A stretch of 64,000 bases of DNA from Bacteroidota bacterium (GTDB taxonomy: Bacteria; Bacteroidota; Bacteroidia; Chitinophagales; Chitinophagaceae). This document shows positions 36,896 to 47,271 of this stretch, piece by piece. Where the stretch lies: the NCBI GenBank assembly GCA_005884665.1, contig VBAT01000011.1, forward strand, positions 35,297-99,296, given 5' to 3'. Position 1 is the stretch's first letter, and every line of letters begins with the position of its first letter. Below the pieces are notes generated by a model. It made no database searches and was not told the DNA's origin. It saw only the letters and a program-made list of their open reading frames with translations. Made by a program: the position numbers and the translations under genes.

Positions 36896-37502
36896 GAAAA
36901 CCGGGCAAGTTCATTTATCCTTTTAAACCATTAGCAAGATAAGGTGCAGGGTTATGTGAAAACAAATTTTTGAGGATGCTAACAGTTACTGTAACGGTTA
37001 TGTAACACGATGAGAAACTTTGATAAAATACATAATTACCATCAGGCTTCTGTCAATGGTGAATTTATTTGGCCTTTCTTTCATGTAAAATCAATAATCG
37101 TATACGTGTTTCCTCTCAATTTGCAAATCGTGCAAACGATTACAATGAAAACTTTTATCAGCGGTAATTTTTTTAAGTGTTTACATTATATATTGTGCAG
37201 GTATGATTGTCGTGTTAGGAATGTTTTTTGTTCAGGAAAAGAAGTAGTTTGCAGCACCAGCCATTATCCCACCCCTCTGAATATTTTATTCATTAAAATT
37301 TAGTTTTTTCAAGTTCTTATTATTACCGTTACAAGAATTCACCATTCGGATAACGAGACCACCTAAGCAGGAACAGGCATTATTAATGCAGAAACTCGGC
37401 AGTTAAAGGCAGATGATTAGGCACCACATGAATTAGGAAAGAATTATTAACCAAAACAACTTACCCGGCAGTAACGATAGCCGGGTATAGGATTTGACTG
37501 CA

Positions 37503-39092
37503 ATGGGGGACCTTGGGAATACATACAGCATTGATCCGGGCACAGTGAGGAAAGAACTTTCGCAAATTCTTTCTTCCGACAAATTCAGGAATGCCCAGGT
37601 TTTATCCATGTTTCTTCAATTTGTAATTGAAGAAACACTGGCAGGGCGGATCAATGAAATCAAAGAATATACTATTGGTATAAGGGCATTGGGACGTCCG
37701 CCTGATTTTAATCCACAGGTAGATGCCGTTGTCCGCATTCATGCGGGAAGGCTTCGCCGTATGCTTCATGAATATTATGAAGGCGAAGGATCTACTGACC
37801 CTGTCCTTATCGAAATGCCAAAAGGAGGTTACGTTCCTCTTTTTAAACATCGCAATGGCAATGGCACCGATGACCGCCTGTTGAATCATATTTCAAACGA
37901 TATCCCCCTCATCCAGCGCAAAGCAACGATCGCAGTCTTTCCTCTTCGCAACCTTAGCATCGATAATTCCAAAGATTTTTTTGTGGAAGGCATGGGGGAA
38001 CAAATCTGCGTCGACCTGGCCAAATTCCAGCACCTGAGCATTATCCCCTGTTATCCCTCGCTGAAGTTTCTTGCGCAGAAAGAAGTCCCCGAAAATCATA
38101 AAGAAGATGATTTCGATTATATGTTGACGGGTAGCGTACGCTTTGCCGAAAACAGGGTACAGGTAAATGTGGAGTTAATGATCGCTGACACAGGAGCATT
38201 GTTATGGACACATACATACCAGCGACATTTTAATGCCGGTATGCTTTATACGATCCAGGACCAGATAATCGAGCACCTGGCCAATAAGCTGGCCGATACG
38301 GACGGGATCGTCACAAAAAATATTATACAAAACAGCAGCCTGCGGAAGAAAAAAGTGTTGGGCGTCTACGAATCGGTATACCTATATTATAGCTTCCGGG
38401 AAAAATATGACAGCGATACACTCGAGCAGGCCCGCCTGTCCCTTGAAAATGCACTTGCCATCGACCCTGACAATGCCCTGATCTGGGCATCGCTGTCAAA
38501 AGTATACTTACATAATTATTGTATCCGCTTCGAGTCGTCGGCTGCAGATCTTGAAAAAGGTAAGATGTATGCAGAACGGTCCATGTGGCTTGACCAGAAT
38601 TGTCAATATGCTCATAAGGCTATGGCCTGGACTCATTTTCTCACCGGTAAAAAACAGGATTGCCGTGAAGCAATAGAAAGATGCCTCGATATTAATCCTA
38701 TAGCCCCAAGTGTTACAGGCAGCATGGGATTCCTGATGATCTGCCTGGGTAATTATTTACATGGATTTCAATTGTTGCTAAAGACAATGTACCTGAACCC
38801 CATCACGACCTGGTATTGTAATCTCGGGTTTGCATTATATTATTATCATAGTGGAAACTACCAGGAGACATTGAACTGGGCCCAACGGCATCCCCAGGGA
38901 GATATCCCCCTGATGCTTTTAGTCAGGCTTTCAGCAAAAGGAAAGCTCCGCCAGGAAAACGTGAAAGTGGAAATGGAAGAACTACATGAATCGGATCACA
39001 GGACCATCAAACGGGCCCCCCAGATACTAAACCAGTTTGTTTACGACAATGAACTAAGAATAAAACTGCTTATCGGTCTTTCCCACGATTAA
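37503..39092 (+). CDS. TolB-like N-terminal domain/TPR protein
   Basis: LSSDKFRNAQVLSMFLQFVIEETLAGRINEIKEYTIGIRALGRPPDFNPQVDAVVRIHAGRLRRMLHEYY; IAVFPLRNLS...FFVEGMGEQICVDLAKF; TPR-like C-terminus. Confidence 0.88.
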   Translation: MGDLGNTYSIDPGTVRKELSQILSSDKFRNAQVLSMFLQFVIEETLAGRINEIKEYTIGIRALGRPPDFNPQVDAVVRIHAGRLRRMLHEYYEGEGSTDPVLIEMPKGGYVPLFKHRNGNGTDDRLLNHISNDIPLIQRKATIAVFPLRNLSIDNSKDFFVEGMGEQICVDLAKFQHLSIIPCYPSLKFLAQKEVPENHKEDDFDYMLTGSVRFAENRVQVNVELMIADTGALLWTHTYQRHFNAGMLYTIQDQIIEHLANKLADTDGIVTKNIIQNSSLRKKKVLGVYESVYLYYSFREKYDSDTLEQARLSLENALAIDPDNALIWASLSKVYLHNYCIRFESSAADLEKGKMYAERSMWLDQNCQYAHKAMAWTHFLTGKKQDCREAIERCLDINPIAPSVTGSMGFLMICLGNYLHGFQLLLKTMYLNPITTWYCNLGFALYYYHSGNYQETLNWAQRHPQGDIPLMLLVRLSAKGKLRQENVKVEMEELHESDHRTIKRAPQILNQFVYDNELRIKLLIGLSHD

Positions 39093-39409
39093 GAAGTAAA
39101 AACACAATTCATGCTATTATCTTTTGCACGCACTCACCAATTGTTTGCTGCCCAAAAAATCGCACTCACGGTTTTTATAGATTCACGCCGCCCCCTATTA
39201 TAAAAGCGGGCAAAACCTGCCTGTTAATACTTGAAACGAATTAATGCTGGTTGTAATTTTAATTAGTAGCAAACACAGCTCAATTCAGCTACTCCCACAC
39301 AAGGATTGCTCCATCTTCGATCCATCTCTTTGATTTTCTATTCTGTATTACGTGCAGTCGTTAACACGTGGATAAAATTTCCATGTAACCGGCAATAAAC
39401 ACTGTCTCT

Positions 39410-39877
39410 ATGACTAAAAAAAAAAATCTATTCTCTGTTATTTGGGATTTCCTCAGTCCTCACAAAAAGAAAAAGAGTGTTGGTGAACAGTTGAGGGGAT
39501 ACGAGGTAAAATTTCTGAAGGTCCGGCTGGAGGGACTTATGGATCAACAAAAGCCTTTCCTGAGACCCCGGTATAGCATCAATGACATGGCAACTGATAT
39601 GCAAATCCCCTCCTACCTGCTTTCTTCTTTTCTCAACAACATTATGAAAATAAACTTCAGCGATTTTCTTAACCGGTACCGGATAGAATACTGCCAGGGC
39701 ATAATGAGAGATAGAACAACCTGGTCCTTTAGTCTAAAAGAATTAGCTGGTAAATGCGGATTCAACAACCGGAACACATTTACAACTGCATTTAAAAAGT
39801 TTACAGGCAATACCCCTTCCGACTATATTAAAAAACTGAAGCTATTTACCTATCAGGCCAAACCCGAAAGGCAATGA
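39410..39877 (+). CDS. Short AraC-type HTH protein
   Basis: SLKELAGKCGFNNRNTFTTAFKKFTGNTPSDYIKKLK; closely parallels the C-terminal half of 35324..36394. Confidence 0.88.
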   Translation: MTKKKNLFSVIWDFLSPHKKKKSVGEQLRGYEVKFLKVRLEGLMDQQKPFLRPRYSINDMATDMQIPSYLLSSFLNNIMKINFSDFLNRYRIEYCQGIMRDRTTWSFSLKELAGKCGFNNRNTFTTAFKKFTGNTPSDYIKKLKLFTYQAKPERQ

Positions 39878-39895
39878 AGCGATAAAAAAATTGTG

Positions 39896-40342
39896 ATGAA
39901 AGCGAACCTTCAAAGAAAAACCACGGCCACGGCGCATTTAATTAAGATCCTTTTTATAAGCTGCCTTTTCTTCCCCTTATCCTGCTATATGGCCAAAGGA
40001 CCGTATGAATCCGTAGAGATCCTGACTTCGAGTAACTGGGTATTATCCGAGATAAAGGACCAGTCAGTTACATTACACGACTTTAAAAATGGAAAACCTT
40101 ACCTGCATTTCTCACCCGAGGGGAACCTGACAATATTTACAGGATGCGATTATTTACGCGGCACTTTTGTCGCGAGGGGATCCCTGATCAGGATGAGATT
40201 TGATACTGCCAATTTATGCAGAACTTATCTTGCTTCGGATTTTGTGAACGCATTAAAGATGTCAAATACTTTCAAAACACGTTTGGAAAAATTAGTCCTG
40301 ATACGCGATACTTCTGAATTGATGTATTTTTTTCCGAAATAA
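39896..40342 (+). CDS. META-domain-like lipoprotein
   Basis: Lipobox LSCY; SNWVLSEIKDQSVTL...KPYLHFSPEGNLTIFTGCDYLRGTF. Confidence 0.75.
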   Translation: MKANLQRKTTATAHLIKILFISCLFFPLSCYMAKGPYESVEILTSSNWVLSEIKDQSVTLHDFKNGKPYLHFSPEGNLTIFTGCDYLRGTFVARGSLIRMRFDTANLCRTYLASDFVNALKMSNTFKTRLEKLVLIRDTSELMYFFPK

Positions 40343-40546
40343 TTGCGGCCCCGACCGGCCTCACCCTTCCGTCCCTCTCCGAAGGAGAGGTAAACTACTT
40401 TCTACTTCTACTCAGCACTCTTCATGATTTCAGCAGCTATTATCTTATCTACCCTTTGCCGGATTGCGATGGCACATTTTAGTACGGAACATCCAGCATC
40501 TAGCATCCAGCATCAATTCTCCATCATCCCCCTTACCTTTACAACT

Positions 40547-41485
40547 ATGGTCCAGTATTTTAAAAATATTGACTTCAAAACTGTAGCCATCGATAAGCCG
40601 GAAAATGGCAGTTGGGTAAATGTGCTGCCTCCGCTAAAGCAGGAAGAATTTTCCGGGTTGTCAGCTGAACTTGAGATACCAATCGATTTTCTTACCGACT
40701 CACTGGATATAGACGAAAGGAGCCGTTTCGAAGAAGAGGACAATGTGCGACTGATCGTGATCAAAACCCCGACGGAAAACAATTCGTTTAACGAAAGCGA
40801 CGCCTATTATATCACCATCCCGATTTGTATCATTCTCACGCATAACCAGATCGTCACGGTCAATTCTTTTGAAAACCCGGCCATTAAAAAATTCCTGAGC
40901 ACTTTTCAAAACCGTCATCCTGACAAAAAGAACATGATGGTGCTGAAAATATTTGAAAAGATCGTTCAGAATTTCATGGAATACCTGAAGGAGATCAACC
41001 AGCGCAGGAATGTCCTCGAGCAAAAACTATATGTGGCCAGCCAAAATGAACAGCTGCTGCAATTGATGCGGATACAAAAAAGCCTGGTATATTTTGTTAC
41101 CGCTCTCCGCTCCAATGAAATGCTGATGATGAAACTCGAAAGGACCAATTTCCTTGCATTGAATGATGAAGACAAAGAGTTCCTGAATGATCTCATTGTC
41201 GACAATTCGCAGGCCCTGGAAATGGCAAACATCAATACAAACATTTTAAGCAGCACCCTTGACGCGTTTGCCAGCATCATCGCCAATAACCAGAACCAGG
41301 TGCTCAAACGCCTGGCGGTAATCACGATCGTACTTACATTCCCTGTGCTGATCGCCAGTATATTCGGAATGAATGTACGAAACGGGTTCGAACACTCGCA
41401 ATCAGCCTTTTATATTGTCGTATTTCTTTCGCTTATCATTGCCCTGGTTATCGGGTGGCTTTTTTTACGTAAAAAAATAGTTTAA
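40547..41485 (+). CDS. CorA-type magnesium transporter family protein
   Basis: C-terminal two TM segments with FGMNV; likely ATG at 40547. Confidence 0.92.
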   Translation: MVQYFKNIDFKTVAIDKPENGSWVNVLPPLKQEEFSGLSAELEIPIDFLTDSLDIDERSRFEEEDNVRLIVIKTPTENNSFNESDAYYITIPICIILTHNQIVTVNSFENPAIKKFLSTFQNRHPDKKNMMVLKIFEKIVQNFMEYLKEINQRRNVLEQKLYVASQNEQLLQLMRIQKSLVYFVTALRSNEMLMMKLERTNFLALNDEDKEFLNDLIVDNSQALEMANINTNILSSTLDAFASIIANNQNQVLKRLAVITIVLTFPVLIASIFGMNVRNGFEHSQSAFYIVVFLSLIIALVIGWLFLRKKIV

Positions 41486-41491
41486 TACAGG

Positions 41492-41953
41492 ATGAACAGG
41501 TTCAATCTCCGCGTTTATGGAATTTTAATCAACGAAAAGAAACAGGTGCTCGTAAGCGATGAATACATCCGCGGAGGCTACTATACCAAGTTTCCCGGTG
41601 GTGGGCTGGAATTTGGAGAAGGAACAAGGGATTGTCTTGCAAGGGAATTCATCGAGGAAATGAACCTGCGCGTCGAGGTCGGCGATCATATATATACAAC
41701 AGATTTTTTCCAGCTATCGGCCTTCAACCCCGATCACCAGATCATTTCCATCTACTATTATGCGAAAGCGCTGGAAGAAATAAAAGTCCCCTTGAGGGAT
41801 AAGGTCTTTGATTTTGATGAGCAGCAACTGGAGATTTACCGGCAGAAAAATGAAATAGAAACTTTTCGGTTTATTGACTGGGAAAATTTCTCCGCGGAAA
41901 GTGTAACGCTCCCTATTGATAAGATTGTTTCGGAGCTGGTAAAGAGAAGTTGA
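41492..41953 (+). CDS. NUDIX hydrolase
   Basis: Nudix box variant GGGLEFGEGTRDCLAREFIEEMNL. Confidence 0.93.
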   Translation: MNRFNLRVYGILINEKKQVLVSDEYIRGGYYTKFPGGGLEFGEGTRDCLAREFIEEMNLRVEVGDHIYTTDFFQLSAFNPDHQIISIYYYAKALEEIKVPLRDKVFDFDEQQLEIYRQKNEIETFRFIDWENFSAESVTLPIDKIVSELVKRS

Positions 41954-42003
41954 CTGGTTGACTAGTTCCGAAGTCCTGCTTAACTGATTAACAAATCAAC
42001 CAA

Positions 42004-42807
42004 TTACTCATCCCCCATCGCAGCCTTTTTCATCTCAGCCGCCATCGGGTGGCCCAGGTATCTTTCTATCCACCCATGCACAAGATAGATCACGGGTGTA
42101 AGTATCAATGCCATGATAAACTTATAAATGTAATTACCCACGCAGATCGTCATCACGAGGCCGAATCCCCATGGCTTTCCCTGGTTCGTTGATACGCGTG
42201 GCCCGATGTAAAAGGCAATAAACAGCACAACGAAACTGTCGACAAACTGCGAAACCACGGTGGATCCGGTTGACCTCAGCCAGATGCCTTTTTCACCGGT
42301 CAGTTTTTTTATTTTATGAAAAATAAAAACATCAAGAACCTGTCCTATCCCAAACGCTACCAGTGAGCCGATGATGATCCATGAGCTTTGGCCGAATATG
42401 GCCTGGTAAGCTTTATTTGCATCTGGCACTCCCTGGTTGGAATAATTACTAACCCAAAATCCTGCGGGAGTTATATGAATCGCTCCCTGGAACATGATAA
42501 ATGCATAGCCGATCAGGCCAATTGCCATAAAAGAAAGGAACCGGACTCCTTTCATTCCATAATATTCATTGATGATATCAGTCATAATGAACACAACGGG
42601 CCACAAAAGGACTCCCGCTGTGAGATTAAATGAGAACTCGTTACCGAAGATCAGCAGGCGAAGCGGCTTTATACCTATTGTTTCTTCCAACGAAAACAGT
42701 TTTACTCCCATCAATTCAGCGATCAGCGCATTGCAGATAAATATACCGGCGAGGATAATGAAGAGGCGAGTGGGTTTATGGTGTATGATTGCCTTGACCA
42801 TTGACAA
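42004..42807 (-). CDS. Queuosine precursor transporter (VUT family)
   Basis: NALIAELMGVKLF, MTDIINEYYGMKGVRFLS, LRSTGSTVVSQFVDSFVVLFIAFYIG. Confidence 0.93.
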   Translation of the reverse strand: MSMVKAIIHHKPTRLFIILAGIFICNALIAELMGVKLFSLEETIGIKPLRLLIFGNEFSFNLTAGVLLWPVVFIMTDIINEYYGMKGVRFLSFMAIGLIGYAFIMFQGAIHITPAGFWVSNYSNQGVPDANKAYQAIFGQSSWIIIGSLVAFGIGQVLDVFIFHKIKKLTGEKGIWLRSTGSTVVSQFVDSFVVLFIAFYIGPRVSTNQGKPWGFGLVMTICVGNYIYKFIMALILTPVIYLVHGWIERYLGHPMAAEMKKAAMGDE

Positions 42808-43084
42808 AGATTAAGTAAAATAAATAAACGAACATCCAGACTATATTGCAAGCAATCAGCCACCCGGGAACTATGGTGTTGAGCTTTCTTTTGGTGAACA
42901 ATACCGCCAGGTAACAAATTAAAGTAGCGGGCACCAGCAACATTCCCATGAATGTACCGATAGTAATGATCGTTGAAGCCAGGTCCTGTTCTTTTATCCA
43001 GTCTTTGATTAACAGGGAAAGTGACAGGAGAAAACAGAAACCGCTGATAAATGCCAGCCGCGATAAGAAAAGAAGCCATTTCAT
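42776..43084 (-). CDS. Hypothetical membrane protein
   Basis: Three hydrophobic segments; overlaps the downstream gene start. Confidence 0.55.
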   Translation of the reverse strand: MKWLLFLSRLAFISGFCFLLSLSLLIKDWIKEQDLASTIITIGTFMGMLLVPATLICYLAVLFTKRKLNTIVPGWLIACNIVWMFVYLFYLIFVNGQGNHTP

Positions 43085-43123
43085 AAGCCCTAAATGTATT
43101 AACTATTTGCAATTAGTGCAAAG

Positions 43124-43430
43124 AAAGGGCCGCGGAGAGCCACAGAGGAGACACAGAGAGCCGCAGAGAATATACCAGGAAAGAATACGTCCGGAAAGAC
43201 AGAAACGAGACAGAGAGAAAAACTCTGTGGCTGTCTGTGGCCAATCTTCCTGTTTCAATAAAGATTGGCGATTTCCCAATGTTACTTCCTTTTGGAGAAA
43301 AGAAAATCTCTGCGGCCCTCTGTGGCCAATCTCCCTCTTTTAATAGAGACTGTCGATTTTCGAATGTTGCTTCTATTTGAAGAAAAAGAAAACTCCGCGG
43401 CTCTCTGTGGCTAAAGAATCTCTATAATCA
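43124..43430. repeat. Intergenic inverted/tandem repeats based on CTCTGTGGCYCTCTGTGGC
   Basis: Leading GCCGCGGAGAGCCACAGAGG...; then direct units near 43220, 43303 and 43391. Confidence 0.8.
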
Positions 43431-43481
43431 ACCTTAGACCCTACCGAAAAAACCTTTATTTTGCCGCACTAAATCACTCCA

Positions 43482-46034
43482 ATGGGGAACATAAACTGGA
43501 AAAAAATCTTACCGCACGCTATTGCTGTCTTTAGTTTCATTGTCATTGCCGCACTCTTCTGTAAACCGGGACTGGAAGGCAAAGTCCTTTACCAGCATGA
43601 CATTGTTCAATACGAAGGCGGAAGTAAGGATATCGCCAACTATGTGGCAAAACACGGTGAGGCGCCCCTGTGGACGAACGGTATGTTCAGTGGCATGCCT
43701 ACCTACCAGATTTGGATGCCCGCCAATAATGTTCTCCCGCATTATGTCAATAAAGTGCTTACGTTAGGTCTGCCGCAGCCAATGCAGTTCTTTTTTCTGG
43801 CCTGTCTGCTATTTTATTTTCTTTCCCAGGTAGCCCGCGTAAACCCCTATATCGGCATATTCGGCGCGCTGGCATTTGGGTATTCTACTTATAATCCTGT
43901 AATGATCTCCGCCGGTCACGTAACGCAGATGTGGGTGGTGGCCTATATGCCCGCTATACTTGCCTCCGTGATGTTGATCTACAGAAAAAAATATTTGTTG
44001 GGCTCCGGCCTGCTGGCTTTATTTACGGCTACGCAAATAGGATTGAATCACCTGCAGGTATCCTATTACTTATTTATTACACTGGGTCTTTACACCATTT
44101 TCTGCGTCGTACGCTGGACAAAAGAAAAGGAATACGCGCATATGATCAAAGCGCTTGGTTTTACAGCACTGGCCGTAGTGATTGGGGTAATGGTGAATGC
44201 GGTGACCCTGCTTACCACCTACGAATATGCCAAGGAAACGATACGCGGTGGCTCTTTAGAAGTAAAGGATTCTACCACTACTGTCAAAACCACGGGCCTG
44301 AGCAAAGAATACGCTTTTGAATATAGCTACAAACCATTGGAGACATTTACTGTGATGTTTCCGCGGATATATGGCGGCAGCGGCGGCATCCGGGAGATTG
44401 GAGAAGACTCAAAAATAGCCCAGGCGTTAAGTGAAATGAATCCCCAGCTTGCACAACAACTACAACAGAGCGGTCTGCGGCAAAGCAGTTATTGGGGATC
44501 ACTGACGTATACGGCAGGGCCGCCCTATTTCGGGGCGATTGTCTGTTTCCTGTTTATCGTTTTCCTGTTTTTTGTAAAAGGTGAGATCAAATGGTGGATA
44601 CTTACTGCCAGTGTACTTGCACTATTAATGTCCTGGGGAAAATATTTTTCCGGGTTCAACTATTTCCTTTTCGATTATTTGCCCCTCTACAACAAGTTCA
44701 GGGCGCCTTCGATGAGCCTCATTATCCCGCAATTGCTATGGCCTTTTGCAGCGATCCTTGCATTGCAAAATGTCATCAGCAATGTCAATAACCCTGATAC
44801 CTGGAAAAAGCTAAAGAAAGCGGGTATCGCAACCGCAGCATTATTGGTCATTGCCCTTTTTGCGTATTTATCGCTCGACTATATGGATGAAGGAGCAAAG
44901 AAGCTTAAGGAACAGGTTATGAGCATGCAGCAACAGGAGGTAAGAGAACCTGTATTGAACGCCATGAAAGCACTGGCCGAGGACCGGAAAAGCATATTCC
45001 TCACAGACATCCTGAAGGCTATTGCCATCATCGGTATTTTCTTTGGAATTCTTTCGTTATATGTGAGGCGGAAGATCCAAAATCCCATCTGGGTCTATAT
45101 CGCAGCGATATTATTAATATTAATTGATCTAATACCTGTTGACAATACCTACCTGAATAAAACTCCTTTCCTGGACCGGGAGGCTTACCAGGAACCCGAA
45201 GAAAGCAAACAGGACCTGGCGCCGGGAACAGCCGACCAGCAGATATTAAAAGATACAGGATGGTACCGCGTGCTGAACCTGGCCGTATCACCGTTCCAGG
45301 ATGCCACTACTTCCAATTTTCATAAATCGCTGGGCGGTTACCATGCAGCTAAGATCAGCCGCTACCAGGACTTATGGACAAACAAGATCATTGCCGAAAC
45401 TGAAGCCTTGCGCAATGATTCTATGGCTTTCGTTGGCCTGGGGCTTAATCAAACGACATATACGGGATTGAACATGTTGAACACGAAGTATATCATCGGC
45501 AACAATCCTCCTGCTACGTCCAATCAGCGTCCGCTTGTTATTGTCAACCCCAATGCCCTGGGGCCTGTCTGGTTTGTAAGGGAAGTGCGTTTTGCCAATG
45601 ACCTGAGAGATGAAATGAAGTTTCTAAACGGCATGGATGCCTCAAAGGTGGCAATTGTATCTGCAATTGATAAAAACAAGGTCACTCAACCAGTATATGA
45701 TTCGAGCGCCAAAATTGAGCTGGTAAAAAATGATAACGATATTATCACTTACAAGTCCAACGCATCAAGCGTCCAGTTTGCGGTATTTAGCGAAGTATAT
45801 TATTCAGAAGGATGGAACGCATACATAGACGGGAAGAAAACAGATTATGTAAAAACGAACTATACCTTGCGTGGATTGAGTGTACCTGCTGGTGCCCACA
45901 CCATTGAATTTAAATTTGAGCCAGCCTCCTACAAGAAAGGAAGATCAATAACCACGATCGGCCAAATACTGGTGCTCTTGCTTTTGATCGCAGGGATTTT
46001 CTTTGATGTAGTGAGACGAAGGCAGATAGTGTAG
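43482..46034 (+). CDS. YfhO family membrane protein
   Basis: QHDIVQYEGGSKDI, multiple TM segments, C-terminal YYSEGWNAYIDGKKTDYVKTNYTLRGLSVPAGAHTIEFKFEP. Confidence 0.93.
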   Translation: MGNINWKKILPHAIAVFSFIVIAALFCKPGLEGKVLYQHDIVQYEGGSKDIANYVAKHGEAPLWTNGMFSGMPTYQIWMPANNVLPHYVNKVLTLGLPQPMQFFFLACLLFYFLSQVARVNPYIGIFGALAFGYSTYNPVMISAGHVTQMWVVAYMPAILASVMLIYRKKYLLGSGLLALFTATQIGLNHLQVSYYLFITLGLYTIFCVVRWTKEKEYAHMIKALGFTALAVVIGVMVNAVTLLTTYEYAKETIRGGSLEVKDSTTTVKTTGLSKEYAFEYSYKPLETFTVMFPRIYGGSGGIREIGEDSKIAQALSEMNPQLAQQLQQSGLRQSSYWGSLTYTAGPPYFGAIVCFLFIVFLFFVKGEIKWWILTASVLALLMSWGKYFSGFNYFLFDYLPLYNKFRAPSMSLIIPQLLWPFAAILALQNVISNVNNPDTWKKLKKAGIATAALLVIALFAYLSLDYMDEGAKKLKEQVMSMQQQEVREPVLNAMKALAEDRKSIFLTDILKAIAIIGIFFGILSLYVRRKIQNPIWVYIAAILLILIDLIPVDNTYLNKTPFLDREAYQEPEESKQDLAPGTADQQILKDTGWYRVLNLAVSPFQDATTSNFHKSLGGYHAAKISRYQDLWTNKIIAETEALRNDSMAFVGLGLNQTTYTGLNMLNTKYIIGNNPPATSNQRPLVIVNPNALGPVWFVREVRFANDLRDEMKFLNGMDASKVAIVSAIDKNKVTQPVYDSSAKIELVKNDNDIITYKSNASSVQFAVFSEVYYSEGWNAYIDGKKTDYVKTNYTLRGLSVPAGAHTIEFKFEPASYKKGRSITTIGQILVLLLLIAGIFFDVVRRRQIV

Positions 46035-46042
46035 AGTGGATG

Positions 46043-46234
46043 CTAGTGTTATGTTAAGCATATTTTTCCGCCACGGATTCACGGATAAAAAAGAAGTCAA
46101 CCGCGGCATTGATTTGAGGTTGGCGATCGTTCATCTGTTTATCAGTTAATTTGTTAAACCGTTAAACGGTAAATCTTTTAATCCGTGTATCCGTCGCAAT
46201 ATAAAACGTCGAATCATACTTAACTTAACTGTAG
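46043..46234. mobile_element. MITE-like element, copy 2 (inverted relative to copy 1)
   Basis: GCTAGTGTTATGTTAAGCATA...CCGCCACGGATTCACGGATAAAAAAGAAG...GTCGAATCATACTTAACTTAAC is the reverse complement of 20839..21062 with divergence and without the CCTGCC palindrome. Confidence 0.7.
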
Positions 46235-46275
46235 ATGCTGGATGCTGGAGTTAGCATTGTAACTTCCATCATTAG

Positions 46276-47070
46276 CTATCTATTTTTGTTGATGATTTTC
46301 CAATAAAGGTTCTTCAATAGTACCCTCGTGCTTTCAGGATTGCGTAGGTCGATGATCTTTCGTTGTATTACGGCATCTTTCAATTGCTCCCAGTAAAGCT
46401 GTTTGTGTTTTTCCATAATATAATTCACGATCTCTTTCCGTTTCGGTTCGGATTGAGTCAGGAGCATTGATTTTTCTGTTACCCGGTAATTTAAGAGGTA
46501 TTCTTTCAGTACATGTACCCTCCAACCTGCCGAAGTAAGCCGTATCCAGAACTCCCAGTCTTCATAGCCTGTTTTCATCTGCTCATCATAACCGCCGGTT
46601 TTCTCCCAACATTCCTTCCGGAACATGGCGCTGGCGCAACTTTCCTGCCTGTACAGGAAGTTTTTTATATCACCGCCCAACGGTTTCCAGGTATATTTTT
46701 TCAGGCCAAAGCTTTTTAGGTAGCAAGTGACCCCTCCGGCCGATGGATCCTGTTTTAATGCGTCGACCCCCTGCCCGATAAAGGTGCTCTCGAATTTATC
46801 GTCAGCATCCAGGGTAACGATAATACTGCCGCTGGCATGCCGGATGCCATGATTACGAGCGGAAGAAAGGTGCCCGTTTTCCTTGTGCAAAACCTTTATT
46901 ACCGGATCATTGAAAGAATCCAGTTTTTTTAACGTAAACTCATCGGTAGAACCATCATTTACGATTATTATTTCAAGATCTGTAAAGCCCTGCGCTTTGA
47001 TGGAAGAAACAGAATCATCGAGGTATTGCCCGTCATTATAGCATGGAATTATTACGCTTACCAGTGGCAT
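46276..47070 (-). CDS. Glycosyltransferase family 2
   Basis: VSVIIPCYNDGQYLDDSVSSIKAQGFTDLEIIIVNDGSTDE...LDADDKFE. Confidence 0.95.
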   Translation of the reverse strand: MPLVSVIIPCYNDGQYLDDSVSSIKAQGFTDLEIIIVNDGSTDEFTLKKLDSFNDPVIKVLHKENGHLSSARNHGIRHASGSIIVTLDADDKFESTFIGQGVDALKQDPSAGGVTCYLKSFGLKKYTWKPLGGDIKNFLYRQESCASAMFRKECWEKTGGYDEQMKTGYEDWEFWIRLTSAGWRVHVLKEYLLNYRVTEKSMLLTQSEPKRKEIVNYIMEKHKQLYWEQLKDAVIQRKIIDLRNPESTRVLLKNLYWKIINKNR

Positions 47071-47271
47071 GGTCTTTTTTTGTTATTTTGCAAACTAATG
47101 AAAAATCGGTAGTGGTCAATATTTCACTCAATCTGGCACGGTGTATCGGTTTGGAAACGCATGTCACGCAACGACGCAACGCTTTTAGAATGACGACATT
47201 TACGTCGCGTCTTTGTCCCGCCAAATGGCAGGATGGCGTGAAACCAAAACTCCATCAAAATCCTCCATTTA

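Noticed and set aside
37010-37303. 97 aa ORF in the AT-rich gap upstream of the TolB/TPR gene
   Set aside because: No family resemblance, and composition resembles intergenic DNA
41950-42003. GTTGACTGGTTGACTAG...TTAACTGATTAACAAATCAACCAATTA as another mobile element
   Set aside because: Only weak inverted similarity between convergent genes, no target duplication or second copy seen
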